64,000 nt of DNA from Dinoroseobacter sp049801095 (GCF_049801095.1 NZ_JBNAGH010000001.1:1054001-1118000), one strand, 5' to 3'. Positions 17,678 through 25,415 are shown, counted from the first letter of the stretch. Program-made: numbers and translations. Notes: generated from the letters alone by a model not told the origin.

Positions 17678-18046
17678 TCAGAGCACCTCCGGCGCCAGCG
17701 AGATGATCTTCATGAAGCTCTTGCCGCGCAACTCGCGCACAACCGGCCCGAAGATACGGGTGCCGACCGGCTCGTTGTTGTTGTTGAGGATCACGGCCGC
17801 ATTGCGGTCGAAACGAATGGCGGTGCCGTCTTCGCGACGGACCTCTTTGGCGGTGCGCACGACGACAGCCTTACGGACGTCGCCCTTCTTCACGCGGCCG
17901 CGCGGGATGGCTTCCTTCACCGAGACGACAATGATGTCGCCCACGGAGGCGTATTTACGCTTGGACCCACCCAGAACCTTGATGCACTGAACTCGGCGTG
18001 CGCCGGAGTTGTCAGCAACATCCAGATTGGTTTGCATCTGGATCAT
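17678..18046 (-). CDS. rplN: 50S ribosomal protein L14
   Basis: 122 aa, the standard length. MIQMQTNLDVADNSGARRVQ and GTRIFGPVVRELR are conserved. The start at 18046 is the family start; the longer reading is not supported. Confidence 0.97.
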   Translation of the reverse strand: MIQMQTNLDVADNSGARRVQCIKVLGGSKRKYASVGDIIVVSVKEAIPRGRVKKGDVRKAVVVRTAKEVRREDGTAIRFDRNAAVILNNNNEPVGTRIFGPVVRELRGKSFMKIISLAPEVL

Positions 18047-18118
18047 GTGGTGTCTCCCGACCTTTGGGGACACCGATGCATGGTGCCCCAGGGTTTCGAA
18101 TCTGGGAGAAGGGGTCGC

Positions 18119-18349
18119 TTATCCGACGACCACTTCCCATCGTTTCGTTTTCGACATCGGCGCGCATTCCTGGATGCGGACTTTGTCACCGACTTTGAAA
18201 GCGTTCTCGGCATCGTGAGCCCGGTACTTCTTGGACTTACGAATGGTCTTTTTCAGAACCGGGTGCGTGAAGCGACGCTCCACGGAAACGGTCACGGTCT
18301 GAGCATTGGCGGCGCTCGTCACAACGCCATTCAGGATACGCTTGGGCAT
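18119..18349 (-). CDS. rpsQ: 30S ribosomal protein S17
   Basis: 76 aa OB-fold protein. MPKRILNGVVTSAANAQTVT and VGDKVRIQECAPMSKTKRWE are conserved. 12 nt after rpmC. Confidence 0.97.
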   Translation of the reverse strand: MPKRILNGVVTSAANAQTVTVSVERRFTHPVLKKTIRKSKKYRAHDAENAFKVGDKVRIQECAPMSKTKRWEVVVG

Positions 18350-18361
18350 GTGAGGAGGTCC

Positions 18362-18568
18362 TTATTCCGCAGAGGCCGCGGCAGCGGCTTTTTCGTTGAG
18401 CACGGTGGCCACGCGGGCCACGTCCCGACGCACAGAGCGCATGCGGGCGGTGTTCTCAAGCTGGCCTGTGGCCTGCTGGAAGCGCAGGTTGAAGGCTTCT
18501 TTTTTCAGAGAGGCAAGCTGGTCACGCAGCTCGTCCGGCGTCTTGTCACGCAGTTCCTGGGCGTTCAT
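18362..18568 (-). CDS. rpmC: 50S ribosomal protein L29
   Basis: 68 aa, two-helix hairpin protein at the tunnel exit. MNAQELRDKTPDELRDQLAS and NLRFQQATGQLENTARMR are canonical. Of two in-frame ATGs six bases apart, the second (18568) is preferred because AAGGAA is about 8 nt upstream of it but only about 3 nt upstream of the first. Normally rpmC directly follows rplP; here 2.5 kb of accessory genes lie between them and rpmC has its own promoter. Confidence 0.95.
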   Translation of the reverse strand: MNAQELRDKTPDELRDQLASLKKEAFNLRFQQATGQLENTARMRSVRRDVARVATVLNEKAAAAASAE

Positions 18569-18647
18569 CGCCATTTTCCTTTTTTCAACGTCACTGGCAG
18601 GCCCCTTACGGGTCACCCTGATTCCAGTGGAGGTCAGATGAAGGGGC

Positions 18648-18676
18648 CGTATAGGCCCGTTGCGATGCTGTGGCAA
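18648..18676 (-). promoter_or_regulatory. rpmC promoter
   Basis: Minus strand TTGCCA (18676-18671), 17-bp spacer, TATACG (18653-18648), giving a leader of about 75 nt before rpmC. It replaces the promoter lost when this block was separated from rplB-rplP. Confidence 0.6.
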
Positions 18677-18753
18677 GCCTTGTTTTTCAAGGCTGCGACG
18701 GTTCTGCCCGCCTGCCTCTCGCCCATCCCGAGTTTCCACGCTAAGACGGGCCC

Positions 18754-19374
18754 ATGGCTACCATCTCATCGCTCTTTGTGACCCGTCTTTATCGCGCCCC
18801 GTTGGGGGAGTTCAAACCCGCCGTGGATGCCACCGAGCTGGAGCAATCCTGCCTCGTGATCGCCGAGGATGACGAGGCCGGGCAGGAATGGTGTGAGGAG
18901 AACGGCTATCCTGGCTATACCTCCTACGCCTCGCTCACGGATCTGCCCTGGCGGTTCCCGATCTTTGCCGATCTGGTCAAATCGCTCGACGCCCATGTGG
19001 CGGCCTTTGCCGAGGATCTGGCCTTTGATCTCGACGGGAGGGCGCTCAAGCTGGAGGACCTGTGGATCAATATCCTGCCCGAGGGCGGGATGCATGCGAG
19101 CCATATCCATCCCCATTCGGTGATCTCCGGCACCACCTATGTGGCCATGCCCGAGGGCACCTCGGCGCTGAAGCTCGAAGACCCGCGCTCGGCCCGGATG
19201 ATGGCCGCCCCTGCCCGCCGCAAGGACGCCCCCGAAGAGCTGCGCCAGTTCGTCTATGTGGCGCCCAAGGTCGGTGATGTCCTGTTATGGGAAAGCTGGC
19301 TGCGCCACGAAGTGCCAATGAACATGGCCGAGGAAGAACGGATCTCCGTCAGCTTCAACTACGCCTGGGCCTGA
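18754..19374 (+). CDS. Putative 2OG-Fe(II) oxygenase (TIGR02466-like)
   Basis: 206 aa cytoplasmic protein resembling the TIGR02466 family of putative 2-oxoglutarate/Fe(II) dioxygenases. LWINILPEGGMHASHIHPHS holds likely metal-binding His residues; SGTTYVAMPEG follows; near the C-terminus WLRHEVPMN supplies another His and RISVSFNYAWA a candidate 2OG-binding strand. The substrate is unknown. It starts a plus-strand accessory island between rplP and rpmC, divergent from rpmC, and a P-loop gene begins 2 nt after its stop. Confidence 0.75.
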   Translation: MATISSLFVTRLYRAPLGEFKPAVDATELEQSCLVIAEDDEAGQEWCEENGYPGYTSYASLTDLPWRFPIFADLVKSLDAHVAAFAEDLAFDLDGRALKLEDLWINILPEGGMHASHIHPHSVISGTTYVAMPEGTSALKLEDPRSARMMAAPARRKDAPEELRQFVYVAPKVGDVLLWESWLRHEVPMNMAEEERISVSFNYAWA

Positions 19375-19376
19375 TC

Positions 19377-19934
19377 ATGCCCCGGGAGATCTCTCCCACA
19401 GTGGCCCGGGCACGGCTCGCCACCGCCCAGCGGGTGCTGGTCTTCGGCGTCTCGGGCGGCGGCAAGTCCACGCTCTCAGCCGCCATCGAGCGCGAATACG
19501 GCCTCCCCCATATCTCCATCGACCGGGACATCCGCTGGCTGCCGGGTTGGCAGGTGCGCGACCGGGCGGAGCAGCGCAAACTGACCGAAGGCTTCGTGGC
19601 CCAGGATCGCTGGGTGATCGACGGCACGACCGTCTCAACCTTTGATCTCCGGGTGCCCCGGGCGGATCTCGCGATCTGGGTGCGCGTCTCCCGCGCGCGG
19701 GCCCTCTGGCAGCTGACGAAACGCGTCTGGAGAAGCTACGGCCAGGTGCGCCCGGATATGGCCGAAGGGTGCCCGGAACAGCTCCCGGACCGGGAGTTCC
19801 TGACCTGGATCTGGACCTTTGAGGCCAAGCAAAGCCCCAAAATCCGCGCGTCCCTGGATCGGTATGGCCCCGATCTGCCTCTGGTCACGCTCCGCACGAC
19901 AGCGGAGAGCCGCACCCTTATAAAACCCTCCTAG
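19377..19934 (+). CDS. P-loop kinase-like protein (adenylate-kinase / FlaR-like)
   Basis: 185 aa. Walker A GVSGGGKST lies near residues 24-32. Together with the HISIDRDIRWLPGW and WVIDGTTVSTFDLR segments this is the pattern of small adenylate-kinase-like P-loop proteins annotated as topology-modulation (FlaR) proteins. The true substrate is not known. It begins 2 nt after the oxygenase stop, so the two are almost certainly co-translated. No signal peptide. Confidence 0.7.
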   Translation: MPREISPTVARARLATAQRVLVFGVSGGGKSTLSAAIEREYGLPHISIDRDIRWLPGWQVRDRAEQRKLTEGFVAQDRWVIDGTTVSTFDLRVPRADLAIWVRVSRARALWQLTKRVWRSYGQVRPDMAEGCPEQLPDREFLTWIWTFEAKQSPKIRASLDRYGPDLPLVTLRTTAESRTLIKPS

Positions 19935-20032
19935 GACGCGCCTGCCCGCGCAACGGGTGCGTTTTGCACGACCCGGGATCGACACCCGCGCAGCGCCGCC
20001 TATCTGTCCGTGACCTTTGACCGGAGGATCAC

Positions 20033-20422
20033 ATGACGGAAATCGCACTCTTGCTCTCGGCGACGCTGCTGGGGGGCATGGTCTTTTACAGTTTCGGCTT
20101 TGCACCGGTGCTCTTCGCGCAGCTCCCGATGGAGCGGGTGCGCCCGCTCTTGCGCGGCACCTTTCCCTACTACTACCTCGCGGTGATCGGGCTCTCGGCA
20201 GTCACGGCGGTGGCGGCGTGGTTCGTTTCGCCGCTGGCCGCAGCACTGTTCGGAGCGATCGCGCTCAGCACCGTCTATGCCCGCCAAGTCCTGATGGCGC
20301 AGATCAACGCGGCCACGGATCGCGGCGACAAAAAGGCGTTCGGGCGGCTCCACGGCCTCTCGGTGGTGATCCAGCTGATCCAGATCGGGCTTGCAGGTTG
20401 GGCTCTGGTGCTCGTCGCCTGA
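20033..20422 (+). CDS. DUF4149-like membrane protein
   Basis: 129 aa with about four hydrophobic helices. The FYSFGFAPVLFAQLPMERVR block and the TFPYYYLAVIGLSAVTA helix resemble the DUF4149/TMEM205 family; function unknown. GGAG precedes the ATG by 8 nt. It lies between the P-loop gene and the smtB-smtA pair, and may be part of a metal-stress group, but that is only positional. Confidence 0.65.
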   Translation: MTEIALLLSATLLGGMVFYSFGFAPVLFAQLPMERVRPLLRGTFPYYYLAVIGLSAVTAVAAWFVSPLAAALFGAIALSTVYARQVLMAQINAATDRGDKKAFGRLHGLSVVIQLIQIGLAGWALVLVA

Positions 20423-20464
20423 GCCCTGGCCCAGACACGCAGCGCGACCTTGGTGTCAATGACG

Positions 20465-20488
20465 ACACTTGAACAGTTGTTTTAGTGT
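20465..20488 (+). promoter_or_regulatory. SmtB/ArsR-type operator
   Basis: Imperfect inverted repeat ACACTTGAACA-GT-TGTTTTAGTGT (11-2-11; 9 of 11 positions symmetric), six bases before the smtB ATG. It matches the 12-2-12 layout with TGAACA core known for SmtB/ArsR-family metal sensors. Autorepression relieved by metal is the expected mode. Confidence 0.75.
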
Positions 20489-20494
20489 TTGCGC

Positions 20495-20806
20495 ATGAAG
20501 CGTGATCTGTCACTCGATCAGACAACCGAACTTGCCCAGACCTTTGGTTTGCTGGCGGACCCCACACGACTGTCCATCGTGATCTCTTGCATGGATCAGG
20601 AGCGGTCGGTCGGGGAGATCGCCGAGACCCTGGGGCTGTCGACGTCTCTGACAAGCCACCACCTCAGGCTGTTGCGCTCCGCGCACATCCTGAGATCAGA
20701 GCGTCGCGGCAAGCAGGTCTTCTACGCCATGGCCGATGCCTGCGTGGAAAGCGTGCTGAACACGATGATCGAGCACGTCTTCACACATGACCACAACCTG
20801 AACTGA
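20495..20806 (+). CDS. smtB: ArsR/SmtB-family metal-responsive repressor
   Basis: 103 aa winged-helix repressor. AQTFGLLADPTRLSIVISCM precedes the recognition helix LSTSLTSHHLRLLRSAHILR and the wing ERRGKQVFYAMAD. The C-terminal helix (CVESVLNTMIEH) plus the tail HVFTHDHN contains Cys/His/Asp residues like the alpha-5 metal sites of SmtB-type zinc sensors. The ATG at 20495 was chosen over a TTG six bases upstream because the operator ends just before it. 12 nt upstream of the metallothionein gene. Confidence 0.88.
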   Translation: MKRDLSLDQTTELAQTFGLLADPTRLSIVISCMDQERSVGEIAETLGLSTSLTSHHLRLLRSAHILRSERRGKQVFYAMADACVESVLNTMIEHVFTHDHNLN

Positions 20807-20818
20807 GGAGAGACCGGG

Positions 20819-20986
20819 ATGCCCACTGTCACGCAACAAAAATGCGCCTGCGACGATTGCGTCTGCATTGTCGAGATCAAGGACGCGGTGATGAAAGACG
20901 GCCGCAATTACTGCAGTTCGGCCTGTGCAACCGGACATCCTGACGGCGCCGGATGTGGCCATAGCGGTTGCGCCTGCGACGGATAA
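20819..20986 (+). CDS. smtA: Bacterial metallothionein SmtA (55 aa)
   Basis: 55 aa. Nine Cys (9, 11, 14, 16, 32, 36, 46, 51, 53) and two His (40, 48) reproduce the cyanobacterial SmtA pattern: KCACDDCVC, then YCSSACATGH, then GCGHSGCAC. Such proteins bind about four Zn/Cd ions and buffer cytoplasmic metal. GGAG precedes the ATG by 8 nt, and the gene follows smtB by 12 nt, so it should be induced by metal through the upstream operator. Confidence 0.93.
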   Translation: MPTVTQQKCACDDCVCIVEIKDAVMKDGRNYCSSACATGHPDGAGCGHSGCACDG

Positions 20987-21016
20987 AGCTGGCGCGCCCC
21001 ACCACTCACGCAACGG

Positions 21017-21050
21017 AAAAGCCCCCGCTGGATCAGCGGGGGCTTTTTTT
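21017..21050. terminator. Shared terminator of smtBA and rplP
   Basis: Perfect 10-bp stem gcccccgctg/cagcgggggc with seven T on the plus side and TTTT on the minus side. It ends smtB-smtA (plus strand) and the rplB-to-rplP unit (minus strand). Confidence 0.9.
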
Positions 21051-21071
21051 GTCTCGGGGATCAGATCCCGC

Positions 21072-21485
21072 TTACCAGTCCTCGCGGACCACGGTGCGGG
21101 TCTTGATCGGCAGCTTCATCGCGGCGAGGCGCAGGGCTTCGCGGGCGACGGTTTCGGACACGCCGTCGATCTCGAACATGATCCGGCCGGGCTTGACCTT
21201 GCAGGCCCAGAAATCGACGGAGCCCTTACCTTTACCCATACGCACTTCGACGGGCTTGGAGGTCACCGGCAGGTCCGGGAAAATCCGGATCCAGACACGA
21301 CCCTGACGCTTCATGTGACGCGTCATGGCCCGGCGGGCGGCTTCGATCTGGCGCGCGGTGATGCGCTCCGGCTGGGTCGCTTTGAGACCGTAGGTCCCGA
21401 AGGTCAGGTCAGACCCGCCCTTCGCTTCACCCCGGATGCGGCCCTTATGCTGCTTGCGGAATTTAGTACGCTTTGGCTGTAGCAT
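21072..21485 (-). CDS. rplP: 50S ribosomal protein L16
   Basis: 137 aa. LQPKRTKFRKQHKGRIRG at the N-terminus and VEVRMGKGKGSVDFWACKVK near residue 80. The Arg in EVRMGKGKG corresponds to the residue hydroxylated by YcfD in E. coli. L16 organises the A-site tRNA elbow region. It ends the rplB-to-rplP unit just before a terminator. Confidence 0.97.
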   Translation of the reverse strand: MLQPKRTKFRKQHKGRIRGEAKGGSDLTFGTYGLKATQPERITARQIEAARRAMTRHMKRQGRVWIRIFPDLPVTSKPVEVRMGKGKGSVDFWACKVKPGRIMFEIDGVSETVAREALRLAAMKLPIKTRTVVREDW

Positions 21486-21498
21486 CTTTCTCTACTCC

Positions 21499-22221
21499 TC
21501 AGCGGTCGCGGCGCGGACGGCCGCCACCTTGCGGACGCGGGCCACCACCTTCTTGCAGTTCCGCGTGACGACGGTCACGGGCCTGCGGGTCGTGTTCCAT
21601 GATCTCGCCTTTGAAGATCCAGACCTTGATCCCGATGATCCCATAGGCGGTCATCGCCTCGGAATGCGCGTAATCAATGTCAGCGCGCAGGGTGTGCAGG
21701 GGCACACGGCCTTCGCGATACCATTCGGTCCGGGCAATCTCGGCACCGCCGAGACGACCGGCGAGGTTCACCCGGATCCCCTGGGCGCCCATGCGCATGG
21801 CGTTCTGCACGGCGCGCTTCATGGCGCGACGGAAGGACACCCGGCGCTCGAGCTGCTGAGCGATGGATTCGCCGACCAGAGCCGCGTCGAGTTCCGGCTT
21901 GCGGACTTCGACGATGTTCAGGTGCAGCTCGCTATCGGTCATCGTCGCCAGCTTCTTGCGCAGGGTTTCGATGTCTGCGCCTTTCTTGCCGATGATGACC
22001 CCCGGACGGGCGGTGTGGATCGTGACGCGGCACTTCTTGTGCGGACGCTCGATGATCACACGACTGATGCCGGCCTGCTTGCACTCTTCCTTGATGAACT
22101 CGCGGATCTTCAGATCCTCGAGCAGAAGGTCACCGTAATCCTTGGTATCTGCATACCAGCGGCTGTCCCAGGTCCGGTTGACCTGAAGCCGCATGCCGAT
22201 GGGATTAACCTTGTTACCCAT
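21499..22221 (-). CDS. rpsC: 30S ribosomal protein S3
   Basis: 240 aa. KH domain with VIIGKKGADIETLRKKL, then a C-terminal S3 domain (RTEWYREGRVPLHTLRADID) and an Arg/Gly-rich tail. Its ATG overlaps the rplV stop by 1 nt (TAATG). S3 lines the mRNA entry tunnel. Confidence 0.97.
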   Translation of the reverse strand: MGNKVNPIGMRLQVNRTWDSRWYADTKDYGDLLLEDLKIREFIKEECKQAGISRVIIERPHKKCRVTIHTARPGVIIGKKGADIETLRKKLATMTDSELHLNIVEVRKPELDAALVGESIAQQLERRVSFRRAMKRAVQNAMRMGAQGIRVNLAGRLGGAEIARTEWYREGRVPLHTLRADIDYAHSEAMTAYGIIGIKVWIFKGEIMEHDPQARDRRHAELQEGGGPRPQGGGRPRRDR

Positions 22222-22601
22222 TATGCCTGCTCCTCAACTTGACGGACCTTGATGGTGATTTCCGCAAAGGGCTTGATGATCTTGCCAAACCGGCCACGGG
22301 CCCGCGGACGACCGCGCTTCATGGTCAGGTTCTTGCCAACCCAGGCTTCCGCGACGATCAGCTCGTCCACGTCCAGACCGTGGTTGTTCTCGGCATTGGC
22401 GATCGCGGACTGAAGGCATTTCTTCACGTCCACAGCGATGCGCTTGTGCGAGAAGGTCAGATCGGCGAGCGCCTTGTCGACCTTCTTGCCGCGGATCATC
22501 TGGGCGACGAGGTTCAGCTTCTGCGGCGAGGTGCGCAGCATGCGCGTCTTCGCCATGGCCTCGTTCTCAGCCACGCGGCGGGGATTCTTGTCCTTACCCA
22601 T
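22221..22601 (-). CDS. rplV: 50S ribosomal protein L22
   Basis: 126 aa. RTSPQKLNLVAQMIRGKKVD and the beta-hairpin segment MKRGRPRARGRFGKIIKPFA, which lines the exit tunnel constriction, are intact. Overlaps rpsC by 1 nt. Confidence 0.97.
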   Translation of the reverse strand: MGKDKNPRRVAENEAMAKTRMLRTSPQKLNLVAQMIRGKKVDKALADLTFSHKRIAVDVKKCLQSAIANAENNHGLDVDELIVAEAWVGKNLTMKRGRPRARGRFGKIIKPFAEITIKVRQVEEQA

Positions 22602-22604
22602 GAC

Positions 22605-22883
22605 TTACTTCCTCTTCGCTTTCTTGTCCGCCGCGTGACCGTAATAGGTCCGGGTCGGAGAGTACTCGCCAAATTTCTGGCCGATCATATCCTCGGTGAC
22701 ATTCACCGGGATGTGCTTTTTGCCGTTGTAGACCCCGAAGGTCAGGCCAACGAATTGCGGCAGAATGGTGGAGCGACGCGACCAGATCTTGATCACTTCG
22801 TTGCGGCCCGACTCGCGGGTCTTTTCGGCCTTTTTGAGGACGTAAGCGTCGACAAAGGGGCCCTTCCAAACAGAACGCGACAT
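22605..22883 (-). CDS. rpsS: 30S ribosomal protein S19
   Basis: 92 aa. MSRSVWKGPFVDAYVLKKAE and KFGEYSPTRTYYGHAADKKA are canonical. 3 nt from both neighbouring genes. Confidence 0.97.
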   Translation of the reverse strand: MSRSVWKGPFVDAYVLKKAEKTRESGRNEVIKIWSRRSTILPQFVGLTFGVYNGKKHIPVNVTEDMIGQKFGEYSPTRTYYGHAADKKAKRK

Positions 22884-22886
22884 CTA

Positions 22887-23729
22887 TCAGCGGCCCTTCT
22901 TCTTGGCGTGCCGCGAGCGGATGATCAGCTTGCTCGACGCCTTGTTCTTGTTGCGGGTACGGGCACCCTTGGTCGGCTTGCCCCAGGGGGTGACCGGGTG
23001 ACGACCGCCAGAGGTCCGGCCTTCACCACCACCATGGGGGTGATCGACGGGGTTCATCACAACACCACGCACAGAGGGACGGATGCCCTTGTGACGGTTG
23101 CGGCCCGCTTTACCGAAGTTCTGGTTGGAGTTGTCGGGGTTCGACACGGCACCGACGGTGGCCATGCATTCCTGACGGACGAGACGCAGCTCGCCAGAGC
23201 TCAGACGGATCTGGGCGTAGCCGCCATCGCGACCGACGAACTGTGCATAGGTGCCCGCGGCGCGTGCGATCTGGCCACCCTTGCCGGGCTTGAGCTCGAT
23301 ATTGTGGATAATCGTCCCGATCGGCATCCCCGAGAACGGCATCGCGTTGCCCGGCTTGATGTCTGCCTTTTCGGAGGCGATGACCTTGTCACCAACTGCG
23401 AGACGCTGGGGGGCCAGGATATAGGCCTGCTCGCCATCGTCATATTTGACCAGCGCGATGAACGCGGTGCGGTTGGGGTCATATTCGATCCGCTCGACCG
23501 TGGCGGCCACGTCAAACTTGCGACGCTTGAAGTCCACGATGCGGTAGAGACGCTTTGCCCCGCCACCGCGGCGGCGCATCGTGATCCGTCCCGTGTTGTT
23601 CCGGCCACCGTTCTTCGTCAAACCCTCGGTGAGGGATTTGACCGGACGGCCTTTCCACAACTCAGAACGGTCGATCAGAACCAGCCCACGCTGGCCCGGC
23701 GTCGTCGGCTTATACGACTTGAGTGCCAT
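22887..23729 (-). CDS. rplB: 50S ribosomal protein L2
   Basis: 280 aa. RRGGGAKRLYRIVDFKR, the catalytic-centre region GVVMNPVDHPHGGGEGRTSG with its conserved His, and a basic C-terminus. Normally rplB follows rplW directly; here 2.3 kb of accessory genes intervene and rplB has its own promoter. Confidence 0.97.
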   Translation of the reverse strand: MALKSYKPTTPGQRGLVLIDRSELWKGRPVKSLTEGLTKNGGRNNTGRITMRRRGGGAKRLYRIVDFKRRKFDVAATVERIEYDPNRTAFIALVKYDDGEQAYILAPQRLAVGDKVIASEKADIKPGNAMPFSGMPIGTIIHNIELKPGKGGQIARAAGTYAQFVGRDGGYAQIRLSSGELRLVRQECMATVGAVSNPDNSNQNFGKAGRNRHKGIRPSVRGVVMNPVDHPHGGGEGRTSGGRHPVTPWGKPTKGARTRNKNKASSKLIIRSRHAKKKGR

Positions 23730-23841
23730 GCTTTCTGTCTTCCGTTACTGTGTACCGGGTATCCCCGGCTTTTCGGTTTAAAGGGCCCCGAAGGTCCCCG
23801 TCGTCACGCCCGGGATCAGAGATCCAACGAGCAAAAGCGAA

Positions 23842-23861
23842 GCCCCGGACGAATCCGGGGC
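23842..23861 (-). promoter_or_regulatory. Hairpin at the start of the rplB leader
   Basis: Perfect 8-bp stem GCCCCGGA/TCCGGGGC with a 4-nt loop, followed on the minus strand by TTCGCTTTTGC. It begins about 8 nt downstream of the expected rplB transcription start, so it is the first structure of the leader; it could also stop transcripts of the upstream P-domain gene. Confidence 0.45.
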
Positions 23862-23875
23862 CTTGCGGATGAGGT

Positions 23876-23904
23876 CGTGTAGGGGATGCGCCCAGAAGCG
23901 TCAA
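23876..23904 (-). promoter_or_regulatory. rplB promoter
   Basis: Minus strand TTGACG (23904-23899), 17-bp spacer, TACACG (23881-23876), predicting a leader of about 140 nt before rplB. It lets rplB-rpsS-rplV-rpsC-rplP be expressed independently of the str/S10 unit. Confidence 0.6.
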
Positions 23905-23972
23905 CCAGAGTCCCAGAAAAACAAGGCAAATACCGCCTGTTTCGGGCAACGCGCCCGGGGCCTTTGCCTTGG

Positions 23973-24731
23973 TCAGCCGAGCGCGGCTCCCAATTCGGCG
24001 ATCTCGGCCAGCTCCTCGGTGACAAGCCGGTCATGGGCGCGCAGGAACGCGCCCTCCACAAGGCTCCGATCATCCGGTGGCATCCGCGCCATCAGCTCTT
24101 CCATCAAGGTCGCATCAGACTGGTCAATCGGGCCCGGCACAGCGGGCAAATGCACGCCGGAACAGCCAAAGAGCCGTGCCGTGTCCGCCCATTGCCCGTC
24201 CATGCAACGGATGAAGGCCATTGCCTGCTTGATCGCCTTGATCCGGGCCGAGGTCTCTTTCAACTGCGCTCTGGTATCGTCAGTCCATTCGAGCAGGCCG
24301 TCGGACGTATAGTCGAGAAACAGCGTCCAGGCGGTCAGAACCCCGCCATCTCCAACCGCATTGTCCTGAACCTCAAGCACCCACTCCCCCTCAATTTGAG
24401 AGCCGGCAAAATCGCTCAGCGGCTGCACGGGTCGGAAATACCCGCGATAGGGCGCGACCCCATTGGAAATCGAGACGGTTGCGTTGTCGTCAAACACGGT
24501 CCGATCAAAGTCGTGGCGGTCTCCGCCCTCGCGATTGACCAAAAGGACGCGCTGACCGTTCGGGCTGATCAGGGTCAGCCTCAGGTCGCTGACAAAACTG
24601 TGCTGGATCGACACGGTTACGGTCACATTGTTGACCGTGCCCTGCCCGGGAACTCTAACTTCGGACGTCACCGTCGTGACCTGCTGCTCCGTCAGGAATT
24701 TGGGGGAGCTGTTCGTGGCTTGGAAAATCAT
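23973..24731 (-). CDS. Orphan proprotein-convertase P-domain protein
   Basis: 252 aa. Residues about 22-141 form a P/Homo B domain (IQHSFVSDLRLTLISPNGQ, EGEWVLEVQDNAVGDGGVL, AWTLFLDY), normally found beside a subtilisin or metalloprotease domain. No protease domain, signal peptide or membrane helix is present. The C-terminal 110 residues are helical and Glu/Ala-rich with a CMDGQW...FGCSG pair of Cys, and were not recognised. The gene lies in the island between rplW and rplB. Function unknown. Confidence 0.72.
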   Translation of the reverse strand: MIFQATNSSPKFLTEQQVTTVTSEVRVPGQGTVNNVTVTVSIQHSFVSDLRLTLISPNGQRVLLVNREGGDRHDFDRTVFDDNATVSISNGVAPYRGYFRPVQPLSDFAGSQIEGEWVLEVQDNAVGDGGVLTAWTLFLDYTSDGLLEWTDDTRAQLKETSARIKAIKQAMAFIRCMDGQWADTARLFGCSGVHLPAVPGPIDQSDATLMEELMARMPPDDRSLVEGAFLRAHDRLVTEELAEIAELGAALG

Positions 24732-25041
24732 AGCTATCTCTCAGCTTGGAATGTGCACGGGTCCCGAAATTGGACCCGATGCCAAGGTAGCGTTCGCACG
24801 TCAGGGCCGCGTTAGCGCGGAGGCGACGTATAAAACCGCATGTGGCGCTTCCGACGGACCAGTTTGGACGCGAGGCGTCAGCCACTCTTAGCCTTCCCGA
24901 CCCAACCCGTCCGGCACACCGGGTTAAGAGCAGGACCGGCGCGTCCACTTGGCGCACAATCGCGGGGGATTGACCGAAAGGCAGTCCCGATAGTTCAATC
25001 AGAGCCGGGCAGCCCGCCCGAACTTGAAGAAAGAAATCACA
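24732..25041. other. Divergent intergenic region, P-domain gene / lipoprotein
   Basis: 310 bp between two divergent genes. It contains a small inverted repeat AACCCG-10-CGGGTT near 24904-24925 but no promoter pair I could score with confidence and no RNA gene. Confidence 0.5.
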
Positions 25042-25386
25042 ATGAAAAAACTTGCTGTAGTCCTCATTGCCCTCGGTGTCGCCGCTTGCGACACGCCCGC
25101 GCCGGACACCGCCATGATGGGTGATCCTTTGAAAGACGCGCTGGCCGGCAAGACCCTGATGAACGTCGATAATCCCGATACTCTGCTGACTTTTGGCGCC
25201 GATGGCAGCCTCAGCGGTGCTGTGACGGGCACATGGTCGGTGGAGAACGGTCAGTTCTGCCGGACCCTGACCGAACCTGCGTCGGTTGCGGGCTCTCTCT
25301 GTCAGGACGTGGTAATCGACGGGGATGTTCTCACATTCCTCGCAGGGACCAACGGCGATTCCAGCTGGACACCCGTCGCTGGCTGA
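25042..25386 (+). CDS. Small secreted lipoprotein, paralogue of the one at 13 kb
   Basis: 114 aa. A 15-residue signal peptide (MKKLAVVLIALGVAA) precedes the predicted acylated Cys16. The mature part contains LAGKTLMNVDNPDTLLTFGA, GTWSVENGQFC and LCQDVVIDGDVLTF, matching motif for motif the lipoprotein at 12.9-13.2 kb with two conserved Cys. The ATG at 25042 was chosen because an upstream TTG would add a charged extension ahead of the signal peptide. Convergent with a VPLPA-tail gene, as at 13 kb. Confidence 0.78.
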   Translation: MKKLAVVLIALGVAACDTPAPDTAMMGDPLKDALAGKTLMNVDNPDTLLTFGADGSLSGAVTGTWSVENGQFCRTLTEPASVAGSLCQDVVIDGDVLTFLAGTNGDSSWTPVAG

Positions 25387-25415
25387 GCCAGCGCAGCGAC
25401 GAACGCCAAACACAC

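Noticed and set aside
18592..18648. Pseudoknot-like pairing (GGCCCCTT/AAGGGGCC and CACTGG/CCAGTG) upstream of rpmC
   Set aside because: The first arm overlaps the -10 element and is probably not transcribed; only the weak CACTGG/CCAGTG stem remains.
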